Shown: piece after piece, positions 16,132 through 24,799 of the stretch
How the letters are laid out: each line of letters opens with the position of its first letter
Numbering within the stretch: position 1 is the first letter of the stretch
Assembly: GCA_023252195.1 (NCBI GenBank)
Contig: JAHEXI010000007.1
Span: forward strand, 1 to 41,861
Origin: Pseudonocardiales bacterium
GTDB taxonomy: Bacteria > Actinomycetota > Actinomycetes > Mycobacteriales > Pseudonocardiaceae
Direction: 5' to 3'
Length of the DNA stretch: 41,861 nucleotides
Notes under the pieces: model-generated
Told to the model about the DNA's origin: nothing
Databases searched by the model: none
Seen by the model: the letters and a program-made list of their open reading frames with translations, nothing else
Program-made: the position numbers and the translations under genes

Positions 16132-17649
16132 TCAGTGTCGGGTGAGCCACTTTATGTTCTTCGGTTTGCGCAGGCGCTTCCACGCCGCGGGCAGATCGCG
16201 CTCGACGCGCTGCGCGCGGGCGGATTCAACGGCGTGCATCAGGCCGTAGGTGAAGCCGTTGCCGCCCTCGAGGTGAGCCTGCGCGGCGAGCTCTCGCAGA
16301 ACGGGTCGGGACACCGCCGTGTCCTGATGGGCACCGAGCAGCTTCTGCACTTTCTTCAGGCGTCGTTGTAGCCGCTTGGCCGGCTTGCCCAACGCGGGTA
16401 TGACGGCTTCGGTGGCGTAGCGGAGCCGCTTGGCGGCCTTGCGTGTCTCGTGCAGGGCGATGTCGCGCTGCTCGCCCGCCGACTGGGAACTTGCGTCACG
16501 CATCCGCGACTTCATCCGCCGATAGGCCCGCGCCACGCTCTGGGGAAGCTCCCGGCGGGCTGGGCGGGCGGCGGCCCGGGTGAACGGCGGGTGGGCCAGC
16601 AGCGCGTCGATTATGTCGTGCAGCGCCAAGTAGCGGTGGCTGTCCAGGGCGGCGATCGCGACCTGGCGGGCATCGGCCTCGCGGCGTTCGAAGGACCGGG
16701 TGACCGCGGCGGCGACCGGCCCGAGGATCAGCTCATCGGGCAGCTCGGCCAGCATCGCATCGAGCCGCTCGGCCATCACCTCGGAGTCCCGCGCCCCGCC
16801 CAGCTCACCGGCTATCCACTTCAGCTCCATCGTCAGTTCGCGGGTCCGCTTCCGTGGGATCACCCGGCCGAACGCCTGGAGGGCACTGCGCATCCGGCGG
16901 GCCGCCACCCGCATCTGGTGCACCGCGTCCGGGGCGTCGCGGCGGACCAGAGGGTCGTACCTGCGCAGCTGTTCGGCCTGTTTCGCCAGGTAGGCCTGCA
17001 CCACGTCACCGGCAGAGGAAGCGGCGGCCGGCTTCGGGGTGGCGGGGAGCGCCGACAGCTCCTCGGCTAGCAGCCGGCCCAGCTTGGACCCATGTCCCGA
17101 GCGCTGTACGCCCACTTTAAGCAGCTGACGCTCGATGCGGTCCAGCAGCTCGACCTGGCCGTGCTCGGCGAGCTCCACCTCCACCTCACGCCAGGAGACC
17201 GCCCTGGTCTGCTCACCCATCGTGTGTGCGCTGACCTGGTCCTCGACCAGCTCCGCGAGCGCCTGACCGTCCGGGCCGGCGAGCAGCCACCGTCGCCGCC
17301 GGGTATTGAGCTGGGCGACCGGCACCACGGCGGCACCGCGGGTATACACCCGGGTCAGTCCCAGCAACTCCGCCGGCGGCTTGCGGCTGGAACGACCCAG
17401 TGGCATCCGCAGCTCGTCTCGGCTGTCCGCGTCGACCGGCAGCTTCAGGTGCCATCCCGGATCGGATCCGCCCTCCCGACGCCGCAGCGTGATGCCGACC
17501 CGGGCCAGCCGCAGATCGGCAGTGTCGAAGTACACCGCATCCAACTGTTGTTCCTGGGCGCCCGAACCGGCGTCCAGCCCGGTTAACCTGGCCGGGTCCG
17601 GCAGCTCCAGCGCGCTGGTCACCTCGTACTTGCGCTCGGTCTCGCGCAT
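16132..17649 (-). CDS. CYTH-CHAD domain protein
   Basis: About 505 residues; the ATG at 17649 follows GGGGTGACGG. A GTG at 17676 would add nine residues. The N-terminal CYTH domain has its E-x-E-x-K signature in METERKYEV and acts on triphosphate compounds as a metal-dependent hydrolase. The C-terminal CHAD domain (about residues 220-500) is an all-helical, Arg/His-rich polyphosphate-binding fold (VHQMRVAARRMRSALQAF, HETRKAAKRLRYATEA). Such proteins associate with inorganic polyphosphate granules. It lies just upstream of grdE on the same strand; a functional link is not evident. Confidence 0.88.
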   Translation of the reverse strand: MRETERKYEVTSALELPDPARLTGLDAGSGAQEQQLDAVYFDTADLRLARVGITLRRREGGSDPGWHLKLPVDADSRDELRMPLGRSSRKPPAELLGLTRVYTRGAAVVPVAQLNTRRRRWLLAGPDGQALAELVEDQVSAHTMGEQTRAVSWREVEVELAEHGQVELLDRIERQLLKVGVQRSGHGSKLGRLLAEELSALPATPKPAAASSAGDVVQAYLAKQAEQLRRYDPLVRRDAPDAVHQMRVAARRMRSALQAFGRVIPRKRTRELTMELKWIAGELGGARDSEVMAERLDAMLAELPDELILGPVAAAVTRSFERREADARQVAIAALDSHRYLALHDIIDALLAHPPFTRAAARPARRELPQSVARAYRRMKSRMRDASSQSAGEQRDIALHETRKAAKRLRYATEAVIPALGKPAKRLQRRLKKVQKLLGAHQDTAVSRPVLRELAAQAHLEGGNGFTYGLMHAVESARAQRVERDLPAAWKRLRKPKNIKWLTRH

Positions 17650-17790
17650 TGCCGTCACCCCGTCAGTCTTGGCCACAAGGACTGATATACCCGAACGGCC
17701 CCGTCACTGAAACCCGCGCCTCCCCGCGACACGCGGCTCGGCTCGTCGACCATGGTCAGTAACACGCTGGAGTGGCCGTCGGATGGCTGA

Positions 17791-18852
17791 TTACCTCAGC
17801 GCATCAGTCGCGATGACAGCTACCGCGGACAAACTGTGATCATCGCCCGATATGTCGGCCATAGCTGGCGCGCCCGCGCCGTGGCCGGCTGTGGCCGTAG
17901 CCGTAGCGTTCATTTTTATCACGTTGGAGACTAGTTCTCGTGGCTCTTCGAAGTAGTCCATCGCGATAATTCCGACGCGCCCCGGTGGGGATTCTGAAAG
18001 GTACTCGTTGAGACGTGGATTTATCGTCTTTGCGTAGCCGTGAGCCTTCAGGTTAACGGCGCTGGTGAACGTGATGTACAGATCTTTTGGAGCACGTCGC
18101 TTCGCTTCCTCCAGGTGGGTTATGATGAAGTTGTACTTGGAATCTTCGCCAGGGTCGCGATAGTGATCTTCGATAGCGCAGATGAGTCCTTTCCTGGTTC
18201 TGAAGCACCGATTTTCCGGCCAATAACTAAGGTCGAATCCGACGTGCTTACTGGCCTCGAATCTGCGTAGTAAAACGATCTTACCACGAATTTCTGCCAG
18301 TGTCGTTTCGGACGTGAGCGTCGGATTGGAAGTCTCAGAATCGGGTGCAGGAACACGGGCAGGAAGATTGTAGAATAGTGACTCGTCGTCGACATACTGC
18401 CACGTTCTCGCTTGAAATGCGTGTTCAAACGACTTCGAACGGACCACCCAGTTCGCCCGGTTCCCTCGAGGCTTTCCAAAGACTTCGGATGGGGCGAATC
18501 TGCCGAGCGTGCTATCGAAGCGCTCTTCGTTCTTCACTGACAACAAGATACTTTCTGAGGGGTGCTGCCTGAGGAAGTCGGAACAAGTATTCAGAACGTC
18601 TGCGTAGCACTTTCCCATATGCACAACGTCATGGTGAACGTAGAGGTCATCCCGATAATGCGCAAGTCTGATATCGACAAACCGTATCCCAGTGCGCAAT
18701 TGGTCTGACAAGTCGAGGTTCTGAGTCTTACCAAATCCGAGGAGGCCGCCGACGCTGCATGTATCATGGGTTCCAGGAATGCTCAGTGTTGTCACTGCAG
18801 CCGCATCGGGAATGTCGCGCATCCACGAACTGTGCGAAATGAAGTCGTCCAT
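17791..18852 (-). CDS. Phosphatidylinositol-specific phospholipase C-like protein
   Basis: A 353-residue PI-PLC X-domain protein. The ATG at 18852 follows GGAGGGGAGCG. Catalytic blocks are present: LSIPGTHDT with the first His, GIRFVDIRLAHY, then LYVHHDVVHMG with the second His. It cleaves phosphoinositides or GPI-like lipids to inositol cyclic phosphate. No signal peptide or membrane helix is visible, which is odd for a family that is usually secreted. GC content is lower than in the genes on either side, hinting at transfer. The C-terminal 50 residues (Ala/Thr/Gly-rich) lie outside the catalytic barrel. Confidence 0.8.
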   Translation of the reverse strand: MDDFISHSSWMRDIPDAAAVTTLSIPGTHDTCSVGGLLGFGKTQNLDLSDQLRTGIRFVDIRLAHYRDDLYVHHDVVHMGKCYADVLNTCSDFLRQHPSESILLSVKNEERFDSTLGRFAPSEVFGKPRGNRANWVVRSKSFEHAFQARTWQYVDDESLFYNLPARVPAPDSETSNPTLTSETTLAEIRGKIVLLRRFEASKHVGFDLSYWPENRCFRTRKGLICAIEDHYRDPGEDSKYNFIITHLEEAKRRAPKDLYITFTSAVNLKAHGYAKTINPRLNEYLSESPPGRVGIIAMDYFEEPRELVSNVIKMNATATATAGHGAGAPAMADISGDDHSLSAVAVIATDALR

Positions 18853-18947
18853 CGCTCCCCTCCGGTGCTCCACCTCCGGGCACGCCGCTGGCCACGGTAC
18901 CGACCGCCGGCAGGGCGGCCGCTGACAGTGCACGCGCAGCGTCGTGA

Positions 18948-18992
18948 CGTCCTTACCGGTTCTACGGCCGTGGCGTCCTTACCGGTTCTACG
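18948..18992. repeat. 19-bp direct repeat
   Basis: CGTCCTTACCGGTTCTACG occurs at 18948-18966 and again at 18974-18992, a 26-base period. The copies lie between the PI-PLC gene and the tRNA. They might be protein-binding sites or a small tandem duplication. Confidence 0.7.
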
Positions 18993-19134
18993 CCGGTCGG
19001 GGGAAATCGCGTCGATCCGGACCTCGGCGCACCGGGCTCGGGACGTGAGACGCCACTCAGGGTGGTTGCTTAGTGATCAGATGCCTCCCGTGATGGCGCC
19101 GAGTCGGTGGTGGGCTAGCCTCAAGCACCCGTCC

Positions 19135-19209
19135 GGGGCGGTAGCTCAGCTGGTCAGAGCAGCGGACTCATAATCCGTCAGGTCGTGGGTTCGATCCCCA
19201 CCCGCCCCA
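19135..19209 (+). tRNA. tRNA with CAT anticodon (Met or Ile2)
   Basis: A complete 75-base cloverleaf. The acceptor stem GGGGCGG pairs with CCGCCCC, the D-arm is GCTC...GAGC, and the anticodon arm is GCGGA-CTCATAA-TCCGT (anticodon at 19169-19171). The T-arm is GTGGG-TTCGATC-CCCAC. Discriminator A; CCA not encoded. CAT can be elongator Met or lysidine-modified Ile2; sequence alone does not decide. The integrase begins 86 bases downstream on the same strand. Confidence 0.95.
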
Positions 19210-19294
19210 CCTGGTTCTAGCAGCTAGAATAGTCTTTCGAAGATCGATAAAGTGGATCTCTGGGTGCCGTTGCGGGTGCGAGTACTCTCAGTGC

Positions 19295-20578
19295 ATGGCT
19301 TCGAGAGATCGAGACGGTCGCCAGCGGGGCGAGATCGAGCGGCGGGGCACGTCACTGCGGGTGAAGGTCTACGCCGGAGTGGACCCGGTGACCGGCAAGC
19401 GCGTGTACCGCAGCGAGACGGTCAAGGGCACGGACGAGAAGGCCTACAAGCAGGCAGAGCGCAAGCTCACGGCGCTGATGGCCGAGATCGACCGGCAACG
19501 AGGCACCCCGAGCGTGACGACGCTCGGGCATGTCATCGACGAGTGGCTGCGCACCGTCGAGATCGAAGACAGCACCCGCGAGGGCTACGAGGGCTACATC
19601 CGCCGCACCATTCGCCCCGTGTTGGGGTCGGTGCCGATTAGCAAGATCACGCCGCGAGCTCTGGAGAACCTGTATGCAGACCTGCGGCGCTGCCGAGTTC
19701 GCTGCGACCGGATGCCCCATATCGAGCACAAGGCAGTCGGTGACCATGATTGCGTCAAGGTCAAGTGCCGCCCTCACGAGTGCAGGCCCATGTCGGCTTC
19801 AGCGGTCCGGCAGGTGCACGCCGTGATCAGCGGGGCGCTGAACCTCGCCGTGCGCTGGGAGTGGCTGGACTCCAACCCCGCCCGGTTCGCGGTACGTCCC
19901 AAGCAGAAGCCACCTCAACCGGATCCGCCGTCCGCGGCCGATGCCGCTCGACTGCTGGATGCGGCGTTCGAACTGGACGACGACTGGGGCACGCTGGTGT
20001 GGCTGGTAATGACCACCGGTGTGCGGCGAGGCGAGATCTGCGCGTTGCGTTGGTCCCGTGTCGATCTGGACGCCGCCGTGATTGATTTCCGACGCAGCTA
20101 CCGGCTCCGGCGCGGCACTGGGACCGAGAAGGACACCAAGACCCACCAGATGCGCCGCATCGCCTTGGACGCCGAGACCGTGGTGTTGTTGCGTGAGCAC
20201 AAGGACCGGTGCCGAGAGCGCCTGAAATCGATCGGCATCGAGCTGACTGACGACATGTACGTGTTCCACGGCGTGCGCAACATCGACCCGACTACGCCGT
20301 ACTCACCGCACGCCGTATCGAGCCGCTACAAGGACATGGCCGAACGGCTTGGCATCGTCACCCACCTCCATGCATTGCGGCACTACTCGGCCACCGAGCT
20401 GCTGACCGCAGGCGTGGACCTCCGCACGGTCGCCGGCCGACTCGGCCACGGTGGGGGAGGGGCGACCACGCTGCGGGTATACGCCGCATGGGTCGCCTCC
20501 TCCGACCGCAAAGCAGCGGAGATCCTCGGCTCCCGCATGCCCAAACGTACAACCGCAGCCCAAGGATCCGACTGTTAA
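19295..20578 (+). CDS. int: Tyrosine-recombinase integrase of an integrative element
   Basis: A 427-residue phage/AICE-type site-specific integrase. The N-terminal arm-binding domain (to about residue 75) is followed by a core-binding SAM-like domain with a Cys-rich insert typical of actinobacterial integrases (CRVRCDRM, then HDCVKVKCRPHEC). The catalytic domain has Arg in TTGVRRGEICALRW, His-x-x-Arg in HLHALRHYSATELL, His in GRLGHGG and the nucleophile Tyr in TLRVYAAW. All five residues are present, so it may be active. Its stop codon lies inside a tRNA-Asn-like 3' fragment, as expected when attP overlaps the end of int. Confidence 0.93.
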   Translation: MASRDRDGRQRGEIERRGTSLRVKVYAGVDPVTGKRVYRSETVKGTDEKAYKQAERKLTALMAEIDRQRGTPSVTTLGHVIDEWLRTVEIEDSTREGYEGYIRRTIRPVLGSVPISKITPRALENLYADLRRCRVRCDRMPHIEHKAVGDHDCVKVKCRPHECRPMSASAVRQVHAVISGALNLAVRWEWLDSNPARFAVRPKQKPPQPDPPSAADAARLLDAAFELDDDWGTLVWLVMTTGVRRGEICALRWSRVDLDAAVIDFRRSYRLRRGTGTEKDTKTHQMRRIALDAETVVLLREHKDRCRERLKSIGIELTDDMYVFHGVRNIDPTTPYSPHAVSSRYKDMAERLGIVTHLHALRHYSATELLTAGVDLRTVAGRLGHGGGGATTLRVYAAWVASSDRKAAEILGSRMPKRTTAAQGSDC

Positions 20579-20616
20579 TAGCGGGATCGTTGGTTCGAGC
20601 GCCGATTCGGGCGCTA
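20572..20616 (+). other. tRNA-Asn-like 3' fragment at the int 3' end, att remnant
   Basis: CTGTTAA (anticodon-loop-like, containing the integrase stop) is followed by a G-rich run, GTTGGTTCGAG and TCGGGCGCT. Base by base it follows the cleaner tRNA-Asn fragment at 2149-2193 with scattered differences, and the T-stem no longer pairs. It is best read as a degenerate attachment core at the end of int. Confidence 0.55.
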
Positions 20617-20664
20617 AAACACCAAGTCGGCGCTCCTCGGCAAGTTGAATTCCGGCGTTTGGGG

Positions 20665-21012
20665 TCAGCAAAGCATGGGTGGGACGGATTCGAGGAGGCT
20701 GGTGGTCTGGATTATTTGGTTGGCGCCGATGAATCTTCCGGCGATGAATAGCCCGGCGGTGTGGGCTTCGGGTCCAGAGTGGCTTGCGCAGGCGTCTTTG
20801 AGGATCCATGGTGTGAGGTCGTGTTCGAAGGCGTCGACGGCGGTTTTGAGCACGCAGATTTCGGTGTCGATGCCACACATGTAGAGGTCGGTCCAGCCTC
20901 GGTCGTCGACGAGGTGCGTTCCTTCGGGTGTGAATAGCGTGTAGATGTACTTGTCTACGACCGGTGTGTGTGGGCCGACGTAGGGAGTTAACTCGGTGAC
21001 GAGTTCGGACAT
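20665..21012 (-). pseudogene. Isochorismatase-like cysteine hydrolase, N-terminally truncated
   Basis: A 115-residue C-terminal part of an isochorismatase-family hydrolase. It retains the catalytic Lys region (VVDKYIYTLFT) and the nucleophile Cys in CGIDTEICVLKTAVDAFE, then LKDACASHSGPEAHTAG. The family is normally about 180-200 residues, and the catalytic Asp-bearing N-terminus is missing. A weak AAGGACAG precedes the ATG at 21012, so a short protein may still be made. It sits between int and the repressor on the opposite strand, a usual spot for cargo genes. Confidence 0.65.
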
Positions 21013-21125
21013 TGTCGCTGTCCTTGTCTGTCGTCCGTTGTCGTCTATCGAAAAAGCGTGATAACGACGACCTTGTAGCTATGCACTCCAACGTCGCTCA
21101 CCAACTGGGTTCCTCCCTGAAAGTC

Positions 21126-21509
21126 TCAACGGCCGGTGTGTCCATGACTGATCACCGTCGCCAGGTTGGTGTTCATCTCGTGGAGCAGGTCTGTGATCTG
21201 GCTCAGGCGCTCGTCGATTGCGTCCAAGCGGGAGGACACGGTCCTGCCGTTATCGCTGACCGGGTCACCCAGCTCGGGCGGCGTGCGGCCGCGCAGTACG
21301 GCAGTGATGTGCTGGGGATGCCACCCCAGTGCGACCGAGAGCGCTTCGAGCGTCCGGGCGCTACGGCGCCGTTCGACGGTGTGATGTTGGAGTTCGCGCA
21401 CGATCGCTTGGGAGACATGCGAGCGTTGCGCGAGCTCGCGTTGACGCCATCCGAGTTCGTTCACGCGCTCTTTGATGGCGTTGGCGACCGCCACCCAATC
21501 CTCCGTCAC
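21126..21509 (-). CDS. XRE-family repressor of the integrative element
   Basis: A 127-residue DNA-binding protein. The GTG start follows GGAGGAATAC. The helix-turn-helix is in ELAQRSHVSQAIVRELQHH, with the pre-helix NELGWRQREL. The C-terminal half (SRLDAIDERLSQITDLLHEM) is a predicted coiled coil for dimerisation. It is divergent from the excisionase gene, with about 160 bases between them including a palindrome at 21625-21642. By position it probably represses excision and transfer genes. Confidence 0.8.
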   Translation of the reverse strand: MTEDWVAVANAIKERVNELGWRQRELAQRSHVSQAIVRELQHHTVERRRSARTLEALSVALGWHPQHITAVLRGRTPPELGDPVSDNGRTVSSRLDAIDERLSQITDLLHEMNTNLATVISHGHTGR

Positions 21510-21624
21510 GTATTCCTCCGCGCTCCGCCGTCGCGGCGAGGCTAGCCGGTCTTCGAGATCTCACGGCTTGACACCCCGTTTTCGGTTGCGCCCTTACCGA
21601 ATCGCGCGCTCAGATGAGCTGAAA

Positions 21625-21642
21625 TCATCACAATAGTGATGA
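21625..21642. promoter_or_regulatory. Operator-like palindrome between repressor and xis
   Basis: TCATCAC-AATA-GTGATGA, a perfect 7-bp inverted repeat with a 4-base spacer, lies about 30 bases upstream of the excisionase ATG in the divergent promoter region. A further half-site pair (GATGA...TCATC) overlaps its left side. The XRE protein is the obvious candidate ligand. Confidence 0.55.
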
Positions 21643-21672
21643 AATCCAAAATTTCTAACCAGGAGAACTTCA

Positions 21673-21954
21673 ATGAGTACCGCAATACCCAATGCGAACC
21701 CGCCGGCGTTCTACACCGTCCGGGAAGCGGCGCAGATCCTGCGCGTGGACCCCGCCACCCTCTACCGCGCGATCCGGGAAGACGCCTTCCCCGCCGTCCG
21801 GGTCCGGACCCGCTACGTGGTACCAGCGGCAGCGCTGCACAAGTTGGTGACCGAGGCCGCCGAGTCCGGTGGGTGCGTCGATGTCGCCCGGCTCGCCAGC
21901 GAACGGCGCACGGCGCGCGAGATCGAGCGGTTGAGCGGGGGTCCGTCGTGGTGA
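21673..21954 (+). CDS. xis: Excisionase-like helix-turn-helix protein
   Basis: A 93-residue MerR-like/excisionase DNA-binding protein. The ATG follows AGGAGAACTTCA. The winged helix is FYTVREAAQILRVDPATLYR followed by AIREDAFPAVRVRTRYVVP, the standard layout of small excisionases that bend attachment-site DNA. It ends in TGGTGA, overlapping the GTG start of the WhiB-like gene, so the next genes are probably one operon. Confidence 0.82.
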   Translation: MSTAIPNANPPAFYTVREAAQILRVDPATLYRAIREDAFPAVRVRTRYVVPAAALHKLVTEAAESGGCVDVARLASERRTAREIERLSGGPSW

Positions 21955-22321
21955 CCTATGACGACGACACTCCGGAGTACGCGGCCATGGCCGCCCGGCT
22001 CGACCGGCTCCAGCAGGTTCCGACCGATGTGCTGACCACTGTTGTGGTGCGCCGGGGCTGTGTCTGTGGGGTCTGTGGCCCGCGCAGGAGCCGGACTGGG
22101 AGGACTGCGCCCCCAGTGACCGGGCGCTCGCGGAGCGGCTGTGCGAGGGATGCCCGGTCATCGATCAGTGCCTTGAGCTGGAGCTGCGCACGGCCGGGGC
22201 AAGTACGACGGGTGTGTGGGGCGCGCTGCCGGAGGACGACCGGCGTGCGCTGCACCGAGTGTGGCAGCACCACCGCCAGCAACAGAACCAGAACGATCAG
22301 GAAGGAGGGGCAACGCCATGA
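21951..22321 (+). pseudogene. WhiB-like iron-sulfur regulator, frameshifted
   Basis: The first frame begins at GTG 21951 (EYAAMAARLDRLQQVPTDVL) and runs to about 22060. The WhiB domain then continues in another frame: CLWGLWPAQEPDWEDC, then CEGCPVIDQCLELELRTAG and GVWGALPEDDRRAL. This keeps the C...CxxCx5C cluster ligands and the G-V-W-G turn. Loss of a single base near 22060 (restoring Gly-Trp-Cys-Leu-Trp) joins the frames. The stop overlaps the next ATG (ATGA). WhiB-type proteins are common in actinomycete integrative elements. Either the gene is dead or the indel is a sequencing error. Confidence 0.75.
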
Positions 22322-22647
22322 CCATCGACCTCGGTCCGATGCAGGTGGTCGCCGTTCTCGGAGTGCTGTTGGCGCTGGTCATGATGTGGCGCTCGGGCAC
22401 CCGTCGGGGTCGGCGAGCGGCCGACGCGGCGCACGTCGCGTCCCGGATGGCATCGCTGCTCGGGTACGTGCTGGGCACCGCCGGTGCGATCGTCGGCGTG
22501 CAGTGGGCGGCGATCACCTACGCCCCGGGCACCACCCTGTATTGGGTGGTGCTCGCCGTGCCGGCACTGATCACCGCCTTTGTGGTAGCCCGGGCTCTCG
22601 CGGTGACGTCGCTGGATGTCACCTACCGGCGAGGTGACCGGAGATGA
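22318..22647 (+). CDS. Small membrane protein of the transfer module
   Basis: A 109-residue protein starting MTIDLGPMQVVAVLGVLLAL at an ATG that overlaps the WhiB stop. The ribosome site is GGAAGGAGGGG. About three membrane helices are visible: residues 8-23, 45-65 (LLGYVLGTAGAIVGVQWAA) and 74-92 (LYWVVLAVPALITAFVV). It ends a few bases into the transfer gene (overlap at 22644). By position it resembles the small Spd-like membrane proteins that assist mycelial spread of actinomycete elements. Confidence 0.65.
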   Translation: MTIDLGPMQVVAVLGVLLALVMMWRSGTRRGRRAADAAHVASRMASLLGYVLGTAGAIVGVQWAAITYAPGTTLYWVVLAVPALITAFVVARALAVTSLDVTYRRGDRR

Positions 22648-24783
22648 CCACACATGACGGCGCGGTGATCCCGGCCGATCCGGTACTCGATGGCGAGCTG
22701 ATCGAGGATGACCGGCCCGCCGGCCACCCGCAGCAGCACTCCTGGCCAGGGGCGTCGTGGTGGCAACGCTGCCCGCACATCCCCACCGCGCTTGCCAACC
22801 GCGCCAACGCGGCACAAGCCGCCAAGGACACCGCCGTCGCGGCGGTGCGCTCGCCGTGGCGGTTCGTCAGCGCGAGCGGTCGAGGCACTGTGCTGGCGCT
22901 GCGGGCGTGGCGGCGGTGGGTGACTGTGCACGACTACCGGGAGGGCGGCCGAACAGTCAGAGAAATTGGCGGACAAGTACGTCGAGATCCGCGAGCTGAC
23001 GCTGTTGCGGTGGCGTGTCACCGGTGCCATCGTCGGGACCAGCACAGCGGGCGTGGCGGCGGCGGACCTGCTCTACGGCGATCTGGTGCTGTGGGTTTCG
23101 GGCGTAATCGGCGCGGCCATCCTGGCGATCACCGGGCGGCGCAGGGACGGCAGCCCCGGGCGACGGCCCGTGCTCGCCGGGCCCCGGTCGCTGAGCTGGA
23201 CGATGGACCCGCAGATCCTGGTCGACGCCTTCCGCGACGCCAAACTCATCGGCAAAGACGAAAGCCTGCGCCTAGTCGAGCGCGCTAGCCGGGTCGGGGC
23301 CGGGTGGGCGATCACCATCGACCTCCCGGCCACCCGCAAGGCCACCGACGTCATCAAGAACCGCGAAGCGCTGGCGTCGGCGCTGGCCGTGGATGAGGTG
23401 CAGTTGCTCGTCGAGCGGGTCCGGGGCAACGGTGGGCACGCCGGGCGGGTCGCAATGTGGGTCGCCGACGCCGACCCCTACGCGACAGTGCCCCTGCGGA
23501 CTCCACTGCTAGAGGTGGCGTGCTGGGACGCCTGGCGACCGGTGCCGTTCGGCCGCGACGCCAGGGACCGTCGCATCTGCCTGCCACTGGTGTGGACCTC
23601 CCTGCTCGTCGGGGCGATCCCCCGCCAGGGCAAGACGTTCGCCGCCCGACTGGCTGCCGCCGGGTTGATCCTCGACGCGTTCACCCGGCTCTACATCGCC
23701 GATTTCAAGGCCGGGAAGGACTGGGACGCCGCCGCGCAGGTGGCGCACCGGTTCCTCTCCGGTGACGAACCCGCCGACGTGCTCGCGCTGGCCGCCTGGC
23801 TGGTCGAATTGGTCACCGAAGTCCAAGGCCGGTATCGGCGGATGCGCGAGCTCGACAACGAAGTCTGTCCCGAATCGAAAGTCACTCCCACGATGTCCCG
23901 TGATCCGTCGTTGAACATGCCGATTACCGGAGTTTTCATCGACGAAGTGCAGGTCCCGCTCGAAGAACGCACACCGATCAAGGTGCAAGGCAAAATGATC
24001 CCCGCCGGAGAGTACATCGGCGAATTGCTCACCTGGCTGGCCAAGAAAGGACCCGCCGCCGGAATCGTGCTCGTACTGGCCACTCAACGCCCGGACGCCA
24101 AAACGATCCCGTCAGCATTGCGGGCCGTGCTCGGCTCCCGCTTCGCGCTACGCGTGATGGACTGGCGCGATTCCAACATCATCCTCGGCGAGCAGATGAA
24201 CACCCGCGGATGGGACAGCAGCCGGTTATTACCCTCACACAAGGGTGTTGGCATCCTCCGCCCCGATGGCGACACAGCAGCCGGCGCCGACGTCCTGGCA
24301 ACGATGGTCCGCACCGACTACATGCCCAACGACGACTGGGCCACCCTCTGTGAGCGGGGCCGGGCGCTCCGCGAGACAGCCGACACCCTGACCGGCCACG
24401 CTATCGGCGCCGCATCCACCCCCGCGCTCGACCCGGCCACCGTCGCCGACGTCATCGGCACAGCCCAACCCAGCACCAGTCTGGAGTCGCCGACGGCATG
24501 CGATCCACCCGAACCGCTGGCATCAGTAGTCGAGTACCTCGGCGCCGATCTCGATGAGGGCGGCCGTGAGTTCATCCCCTCTGCCGAACTGATCACCGCC
24601 CTGAACACCGACCGGACCACCCTCAGCCGGCAAATGAGCGATCTCGGCTGTCGACCAACCCGCGAGCGCATCCCCAGCGAGGACGGCACCATCCGGCAGA
24701 TCCGCGGATACCTCACCGCCGACATCCGCACCGCCGCGCAGGCCATCCGAGACGGGCGCCTACCCGATCCAGACGATGACTGA
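22644..24783 (+). pseudogene. tra: FtsK/SpoIIIE-type DNA translocase (TraB/TraSA-like), frameshifted
   Basis: The transfer motor of actinomycete integrative elements, a septal hexameric translocase that moves double-stranded DNA between cells. The first frame (from ATG 22644) covers the N-terminus to TVHDYREGG. The natural continuation, AEQSEKLADKYVEIREL, is in the next frame, so one extra G in the run at 22941-22946 splits the gene. The second frame (TTG 22966 to 24783, 605 residues) has membrane helices, a Walker A-like GAIPRQGKTFAAR, Walker B ITGVFIDEVQ and VLATQRPDAKTIPSALRAV. The C-terminal winged helix (EFIPSAELITALNTDRTTLS) would read the clt repeats just downstream. The motor domain is intact. 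Confidence 0.85.
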
Positions 24784-24799
24784 TCAGCGCAGCAGGGCC

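Noticed and set aside
20303-21091. 262-residue minus-strand frame rich in Arg/His
   Set aside because: Overlaps int and the hydrolase; composition is typical of a shadow frame.
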